Position numbers and translations under genes: made by a program | Shown: piece by piece, positions 58,689 through 64,000 of the stretch | Position numbering within the stretch: position 1 is the first letter of the stretch | Layout of the letters: every line of letters starts with the position of its first letter | From: Enterococcus plantarum | GTDB lineage: Bacteria; Bacillota; Bacilli; Lactobacillales; Enterococcaceae | Length of the DNA stretch: 64,000 nucleotides | Direction: 5' to 3' | Assembly (NCBI RefSeq): GCF_001730295.1 | Contig: NZ_MIKA01000005.1 | Location: forward strand, 1 to 64,000 | The notes under the pieces: model-generated | Told to the model about the DNA's origin: nothing | Databases searched by the model: none | Seen by the model: the letters and a program-made list of their open reading frames with translations, nothing else

Positions 58689-59222
58689 TTACCTCCAATT
58701 GGCTATATTTGCACCAGAACTGATGATGTTATTAATATAGCTATCCAATTCTTCAAATACTTCTGCATCATTAATAATTTTCTTAGATAATGCTTCAAAA
58801 AAGCTTGATACTTCATTCATATAAGCAAGAAAATTCTCTAGATATTCTTTGTAGCTTTCATCGGAATCAGAATCCCATACATCTTTTGTTAAAGAATTTT
58901 TTTTATTTTCAATTACTTTGATTCCTTCTTTAAGCTGTGTTACACCCAACATAATATTAACACAAATTTCAGATTCAATTTTACTTTTATCAATTAATAA
59001 CTCTGCACCTCTTGTATAAGAGGCTTGTGTAGGTTTTGATTTAGTCTGTGCTTGAATCCCATTAGCATAAGCAGGTGTAGGTTGCGAGATAGACGAGTAT
59101 GAAGGGGTATAAACCTTACTAATTCCATCTCCAGTTCCTTGGCCATATGGACTCCATTTGGGTGTATTGTTGTTTCCAGTATTAACACCTTTTATGTTAA
59201 TTTCATGTGTTTTATTTTTCAA
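58689..59222 (-). CDS. small helical T7SS-associated protein
   Basis: 177 residues. A disordered Ser/Thr/Pro/Tyr-rich N-terminus (1-70) is followed by two long helices joined near KDVWDSDSDESYKEYLENF. The turn tryptophan recalls a WXG motif. It probably pairs with the effector as a helical chaperone or partner. It starts at TTG 59222, after GGGGGAA, and the effector gene begins four bases later. Confidence 0.6.
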   Translation of the reverse strand: MKNKTHEINIKGVNTGNNNTPKWSPYGQGTGDGISKVYTPSYSSISQPTPAYANGIQAQTKSKPTQASYTRGAELLIDKSKIESEICVNIMLGVTQLKEGIKVIENKKNSLTKDVWDSDSDESYKEYLENFLAYMNEVSSFFEALSKKIINDAEVFEELDSYINNIISSGANIANWR

Positions 59223-59236
59223 GTTAATTCCCCCTT

Positions 59237-59506
59237 TTACAAATCATTAAAAATTTGGAATGCTGCGTTTAAGTCAGAAATGACTAAATCATTATATTTA
59301 TCGGTAGGGGCAATGACATCTGATTTAATAATATTCATTAATTCCTCAATACTTTTACCAGCTTCTCCTTTATAACCCTTACTTTCAACTCCATCAAGTG
59401 CCTTTTCAATGTTAATTAAGCCGTTGTGGATACTTGAAAACCCTGTTTTTAGTCCAATTCTTTGCTCCTCTAATATTTCTGTTTCTACTTTTAGTTTATA
59501 CCCCAT
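59237..59506 (-). CDS. small WXG100-like T7SS protein (TIGR04197/SACOL2603-like)
   Basis: 89 residues, two helices with a glycine-rich turn (VESKGYKGEAGKSIEELMNIIKSD). Length and pattern match the SACOL2603-like family that accompanies LXG effectors. It likely heterodimerises with one of the adjacent helical proteins for export by EssC. Confidence 0.7.
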   Translation of the reverse strand: MGYKLKVETEILEEQRIGLKTGFSSIHNGLINIEKALDGVESKGYKGEAGKSIEELMNIIKSDVIAPTDKYNDLVISDLNAAFQIFNDL

Positions 59507-59529
59507 AGATGTTACACTTCCTTTTTAAT

Positions 59530-59988
59530 TTATATTATTGAATTTAAAGCAATTTGAAATTGAATTTGGGCATCTGATATTTCTCTAATTAGGTTTGTCA
59601 AATCAGATTGAAGAGTCTCAATTTTTTTATTCAATTTTTCTTGAGCAGCAGTGGCAACCATTCCCGCGTGGTTCATTTTAGTTAAGCAAGTATCACCATG
59701 GGCTGTGATTGAATCTGTCTCAGATCTTACATGCTTCATATATTTTCCTTCCAAATCGTCGTAATTTGAATATTTTGATGAAGCAAAATCTACTACTTTC
59801 TTTAATTCTAAATATTGACTATCCATTGTTTGAATATTACTATCCAAAAATATTTTTTGCATTTTTAAGTGTTCGATTTCAGAAACAAGACTATCCCGTT
59901 GACTTTTCATTGCTCTTATATTCGGCTCGTACACATTCTTGAGATTTTGACGTTCTACATTTTTTTCAGCTTCTGTTTTTTTTGCCAT
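59530..59988 (-). CDS. DUF5082/YwqH-like T7SS accessory protein
   Basis: 152 residues, wholly helical coiled coil (VYEPNIRAMKSQRDSLVSEI onward), with a C-terminal LIREISDAQIQFQIALNSI. Size and place right after essC fit the YwqH/DUF5082 group. AGGGAG lies before the ATG. Confidence 0.65.
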   Translation of the reverse strand: MAKKTEAEKNVERQNLKNVYEPNIRAMKSQRDSLVSEIEHLKMQKIFLDSNIQTMDSQYLELKKVVDFASSKYSNYDDLEGKYMKHVRSETDSITAHGDTCLTKMNHAGMVATAAQEKLNKKIETLQSDLTNLIREISDAQIQFQIALNSII

Positions 59989-60000
59989 ATTTTTCTCCCT

Positions 60001-63000
60001 TTAAAATATTGTTGGTAATTTAAGAATAGTCGCGTAATCGTCTTCTACAAAGTAAGCTTCTTGATTCGTTAATGCAGGTGATTTGTAGTTCAAGTTAGCA
60101 GCTGTTAATAGACTTTGGTCTGAATATTTCATAAATAGTAAACCATGTTTATTTTGTTTTAATAACTTAGAAAAATCGTCATAGTTCGCACCATAATCAT
60201 TTGCTGAGCCGAATGTAATGAATTTAATTGAATCATATTCTTCATAAAGTTCAATATTTATCTTGGCTAAGGTATCTCTTGTTTTGGCGCTAAAATCATT
60301 AATGTTTGCAATTAAAATATAATGATTCATTTCAACATCGGTTCTATTTTGTTCTTTTAGAGCGACTTGTTCATTTCTAATACCTGTTAAGAGTTGTTCC
60401 ATTCCCTCAAGTTCTGAAACATAGCTAACCACTGAGCCGCTTAAATGTTGATACGTTTGTCGACTAGTATCAAGTACATGTAAATAATTAACTGGATTGA
60501 CTTGATTCATACGGTTAATTTGTGTAATAAAGAGTTTCATTAAGCCTTCGGTATCTTGTTGACTAGCTCCTACAACTGTTAGATGTTCTTCTTTAGTTGT
60601 CAACCAAGGAACTACTTCAACTGTGTCTAAATCTAATCCTAAAGGTATATATTCGTTTGAAGCAGGATGTTTTCTGTCTAAAATACCTTCAAAATGTTCA
60701 TAAGTTAATTCTTCTGGCACCATTGGAATCGGTTCAGGTCTAGCCCCAGTCCAATGTTTATCCATCTGCGCTACTTCTTCTTGAATCGCTTCAATAATCT
60801 GCAATGTATCTTCACCATCGGCAGGTAATGCTGCTTGGAATAACTCAGGTTCTTCCAACTTGATCAACCCACGACCAGGTAAATCCTCAATTGTAAGTGT
60901 AGTTCGTCCAACAATCGCTCTAGGCTCACTATCATCGATCATTTTTAATACGACTTGCGTTTTGATATTACTTGAAAGAGTCGCTCTCATTGAGTTTTGA
61001 CGTCCCGCAGATAGAAGTAGATGAATCCCAATCCCAGCACCTTCACGAGCCACTTGGGTAATCACTTTTTCAAGGATTTCATTGAACTTCGCATCTTTCA
61101 ATCCTTCAAAACCATCTAACAGAATAAGGATGATCGGTTCTTCTTTGCCACTAGCACGCTCATACATATCCAAACTCGCCACTGAAAACTCACTAAGAAG
61201 CTTCTTACGACGTTTCAATTCATCATTGATCCGTCTCGCAAACTTCTCGATTTTCTCTTCTTCATCAATACTCATCGTATCTGCGACATGCGGTAATTTC
61301 TTCAACGGTAATAATCCATTCGTCCCAAAATCAAGCAAGTAAACATTCAATCGCTCAGGACTATGCACTCGCGCCAAATCCATCACAACCGTCTGCATAA
61401 ACGTACTCTTACCATACCCAGGACTACTAAACACGGTCATATGACCTTCTTGTGTCATATTCAAACGCAAGGTATTCTGCGCCTGCATACTTGGCACATC
61501 CACCACACCCAAAACAGGTTCAAGCGGCTGTTTCGCTGTTAACCATTCTTCTCTAAAGTCCACAGGATGTAGCGTAGAAGAAGCAATCCGTTCTTCCAAC
61601 GGCGGTAACCAAGGTCTTGGTAATGGCGTGATATTTTCACGTTCTGCCACTTCATGAATCCCATCAATAATGGCATCCAATTCAGTCGGAATCTGTTTCA
61701 CATCATCCGCATTTTCAAGTCCACTTAAATCTTCACTCAAGATTTCATACTGCCCTAAATCATTCACAAGGTAAATCGTATGATCCTCAATCTGTTGGTC
61801 ATCTTTCTCAGGCTGATAATCCGCACCACTCCAAGCACTTTGGAACAGTTCATAAATCTCATTATTCCCCACTTGCAAGTACGCACGCCCAGCTTGGGTG
61901 ATTTCTGCGGCATCAGGTGTTTTCAACATTTCCATCGAATCGGCTTTATCCGCCACTTTCAACGCTAATTTAAATTTCGAGTTACTCCAGATTTGGTCAT
62001 TCACCACACCACTTGGTTTTTGAGTCGCAAGAATCAAGTGAATCCCTAACGAACGCCCAATACGAGCAGTGGAAACAAGTTCTTTCATAAACTCAGGCTG
62101 TTCTGATTTCAATTCCGCAAACTCATCTGAAATTAAGAAGAGGTGAGGCATCGGCTCTTCAACATCGCCACTTTTATATAATTTTTGATACTGATTGATA
62201 TGATTCACGTTATTCTCCGAGAACAGGCGCTGGCGGCGTTTTAGCTCGGCATTGATAGAGATTAAGGCACGCATACTTTGAGCGCCATCTAGGTTGGTAA
62301 TACTCCCTAATAAGTGAGGTAGGTTACGGAATAAGTTCGCCATACCCCCACCTTTGTAGTCAATCAGGAGGAAAGCTACGTCGTAAGGATGGAAATTCAC
62401 GGCTAAACTCAAAATATAACTCTGTACGATCTCCGATTTACCAGAACCTGTTGTCCCAGCGACCAATCCATGCGGTCCGTGGGCTTTTTCATGTAAGTTC
62501 AAGTAGACAATATCGTCTTTCCCACGTAAACCAAGCGGCACAGCCAAGGTTTTATGTGGAGAATGTTCAGCCCAACGTTGGGTCACATTAAACTCATCAA
62601 ATTTCTCGATGCCGTACATTTCTAGGAACGTCACCGCTTCAGGAATACTTGATTTCAAGTTCTGTAAGTGATTCAATGGTGCCAACAAACGTGGCAATTG
62701 TTCTTTACTAAAGTCAGCAGGGAAGTGATCCAATTGGAAAGGCGTATTTTTCAATTTCCCTTCTTCCAATAAGAGAACCCCAGTATTTCGGTCACGGATA
62801 TCGATAACGGTTTTGATATTATCCGATAAGCTACTCATAACATCTTCCACGAAAATCACACTACAGCCTAATTCGCTTGGATCTTCATTGAAGAATTCCA
62901 TAATGACATGATCCAAAATCAATTTCTCATCAGTGATCATCACCACATAGTGAGGGGAGAAGATCGTACTATCCCGACTATTGCGGTTTTCTTCCATGGA

Positions 63001-64000
63001 ATTTTTACGGTTTTTCAAGATTTGATTCAAACTATTCAATACTTGGTCACGGCTCCGTTGGTTATAGACAAACCCACGCACATTCACATCCTGCATCGTT
63101 GCATGAGGCAACCAACGCATCCATTCCCATTGGTCTTTTTCGGCTTCTGGGAAAATCGAGATAAACTGTAAATCATGGTAACTATGAAACACTGATAATT
63201 GATTAACCAATAAATGAAGCTGTTCCAACACTAAGTTTCTAGGGCCAATATACCCAACAGGTCCATTGACTAAATTCGCTACGATCGGCATATCCTCAAG
63301 CTCTAAGCTCTTCGTATAAAGCTCATACCCACTTTTTTCTAAATCATCTGTTTCTTTGCCACGTTCTTTGTTCGAATAGGTAATTTCACTTGATGATTGC
63401 AGTGTTCCTAAACCTAAACGATAGAAGAGAAAGTCAAAGTGTAGTGCTGTTTTTTCATAAATTCTAGGGCTATACGTTTTCGTCATCTCCAATAGTTCTG
63501 AAACGTTTGGATAGTGATACAATTGCCCTTGTTTTTGTTCTTGATTTAATTGGTGTAATTCTACTGACTTGTCGACTAAATATTTCTTATAGCTCACTTC
63601 ACGATCGATCAAGCTTTGTTTGTGTTCTTTTTTTGTTTTAAAGTAATTGGTGATCGAGAAAATAATCGTGATCAACGTCGTTGCGGCACTGGCTAAAACG
63701 AATAAACCATTTGGTCTGAAAAAGGCCATTGCCACCGTTACCATCAACATGACGATCGGTGGTAAAATCGTTTTGATCAGTTGATCTTGTTGTTTATTGT
63801 TCGGTTCACTTGGTGCGTTGATCGTAATTTTTTCCTCTGGTTCACGGTAAATGATCCGCGGTGAACGGTGGAAATCTGGGTAATCTTCATAGACATCGTA
63901 ACGAGAGTTGTAGATTTCGCATAGATCAGATTTTATGATCGTACCTTCTGTGGCGTGTATTTCATGAGTAAAAATTTTCAATGTGTGGTGTAAGAAAGAC
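60001..64000 (-). CDS. essC: T7SS ATPase EssC (N-terminus beyond the window)
   Basis: The frame is open through the window edge, so the FHA domains expected at the N-terminus are outside. Visible order: HRSPRIIYREP, two membrane spans (about 70-115 in this part), then three FtsK/SpoIIIE ATPase domains. The first has [18 protein letters not shown] and ATQKPSG. The second has SSPGYGKST with LLDFGTNGLLPL. The third is degenerate (VVGASQQDTEG). EssC is the motor of the T7b system and its C-terminal domains select substrates. esxA, esaA, essA and essB would lie to the right. The last 100 residues may define this substrate variant. Confidence 0.95.
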   Translation of the reverse strand, partial: SFLHHTLKIFTHEIHATEGTIIKSDLCEIYNSRYDVYEDYPDFHRSPRIIYREPEEKITINAPSEPNNKQQDQLIKTILPPIVMLMVTVAMAFFRPNGLFVLASAATTLITIIFSITNYFKTKKEHKQSLIDREVSYKKYLVDKSVELHQLNQEQKQGQLYHYPNVSELLEMTKTYSPRIYEKTALHFDFLFYRLGLGTLQSSSEITYSNKERGKETDDLEKSGYELYTKSLELEDMPIVANLVNGPVGYIGPRNLVLEQLHLLVNQLSVFHSYHDLQFISIFPEAEKDQWEWMRWLPHATMQDVNVRGFVYNQRSRDQVLNSLNQILKNRKNSMEENRNSRDSTIFSPHYVVMITDEKLILDHVIMEFFNEDPSELGCSVIFVEDVMSSLSDNIKTVIDIRDRNTGVLLLEEGKLKNTPFQLDHFPADFSKEQLPRLLAPLNHLQNLKSSIPEAVTFLEMYGIEKFDEFNVTQRWAEHSPHKTLAVPLGLRGKDDIVYLNLHEKAHGPHGLVAGTTGSGKSEIVQSYILSLAVNFHPYDVAFLLIDYKGGGMANLFRNLPHLLGSITNLDGAQSMRALISINAELKRRQRLFSENNVNHINQYQKLYKSGDVEEPMPHLFLISDEFAELKSEQPEFMKELVSTARIGRSLGIHLILATQKPSGVVNDQIWSNSKFKLALKVADKADSMEMLKTPDAAEITQAGRAYLQVGNNEIYELFQSAWSGADYQPEKDDQQIEDHTIYLVNDLGQYEILSEDLSGLENADDVKQIPTELDAIIDGIHEVAERENITPLPRPWLPPLEERIASSTLHPVDFREEWLTAKQPLEPVLGVVDVPSMQAQNTLRLNMTQEGHMTVFSSPGYGKSTFMQTVVMDLARVHSPERLNVYLLDFGTNGLLPLKKLPHVADTMSIDEEEKIEKFARRINDELKRRKKLLSEFSVASLDMYERASGKEEPIILILLDGFEGLKDAKFNEILEKVITQVAREGAGIGIHLLLSAGRQNSMRATLSSNIKTQVVLKMIDDSEPRAIVGRTTLTIEDLPGRGLIKLEEPELFQAALPADGEDTLQIIEAIQEEVAQMDKHWTGARPEPIPMVPEELTYEHFEGILDRKHPASNEYIPLGLDLDTVEVVPWLTTKEEHLTVVGASQQDTEGLMKLFITQINRMNQVNPVNYLHVLDTSRQTYQHLSGSVVSYVSELEGMEQLLTGIRNEQVALKEQNRTDVEMNHYILIANINDFSAKTRDTLAKINIELYEEYDSIKFITFGSANDYGANYDDFSKLLKQNKHGLLFMKYSDQSLLTAANLNYKSPALTNQEAYFVEDDYATILKLPTIF

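Overview
The window is the replication-origin region of a low-GC Gram-positive chromosome, most likely an Enterococcus. The evidence is the block dnaA-dnaN-yaaA-recF-gyrB-gyrA on one side of the origin and rpmH-rnpA-yidC-jag-mnmE-mnmG on the other, with rpsF-ssb-rpsR, gdpP-rplI-dnaB and purA close by. Other support comes from DUF5776 repeats, a DUF421/DUF3290 pair, an ISL3-family element and a Bacillota-type T7SS. The species cannot be named from sequence reading alone.

Layout. 1-3.6 kb: 3' end of a repeat-built surface protein, a YkpA-type ABC-F ATPase and a DUF3290-DUF421 membrane pair. 3.7-10.4 kb: degV, purA, a GNAT acetyltransferase, an ISL3-family element (6848-8361) with a stop codon in its transposase, dnaB and rplI. 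10.5-13.9 kb: gdpP and the rpsF-ssb-rpsR operon with two parS sites. 14.2-28.1 kb: an acyl-CoA ligase-like enzyme, the menaquinone operon menB-E-F-D-H-C, decayed DUF1433-like genes, the zinc lipoprotein adcA with a Zur-like operator, yccF, a hotdog thioesterase and small unknown genes. 28.2-37.6 kb: gyrA, gyrB, recF, yaaA, dnaN, dnaA and a two-part oriC with DnaA-box clusters on both sides of dnaA. 37.6-44.7 kb: rpmH, rnpA, yidC, jag, mnmE and mnmG, with two candidate small RNAs or attenuators and a fourth parS-like site. Most genes point away from oriC.

From 44.8 kb to the end the region is accessory. It holds an orphan endolysin-like amidase with a small HTH-like partner, a wrecked amidinotransferase gene, and a 1433-residue LPXTG coiled-coil surface protein. 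That gene is flanked by two directly repeated copies of a promoter-terminator unit that looks like a small RNA with an anti-Shine-Dalgarno tract. Next come a frameshifted secreted protein and an essC relic. The last part is the downstream half of a T7SS locus on the minus strand: essC (partial), three small helical proteins, a 382-residue putative effector, and four small lipoprotein or membrane genes that may be immunity or accessory factors.

How it fits together: the core genes run replication initiation, topology, ribosome assembly, tRNA modification and membrane insertion. The men operon makes the naphthoquinone head group for a (demethyl)menaquinone electron carrier. The accessory arm is aimed at the cell surface and at competitors. 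All calls come from reading the sequence; no database search was run.
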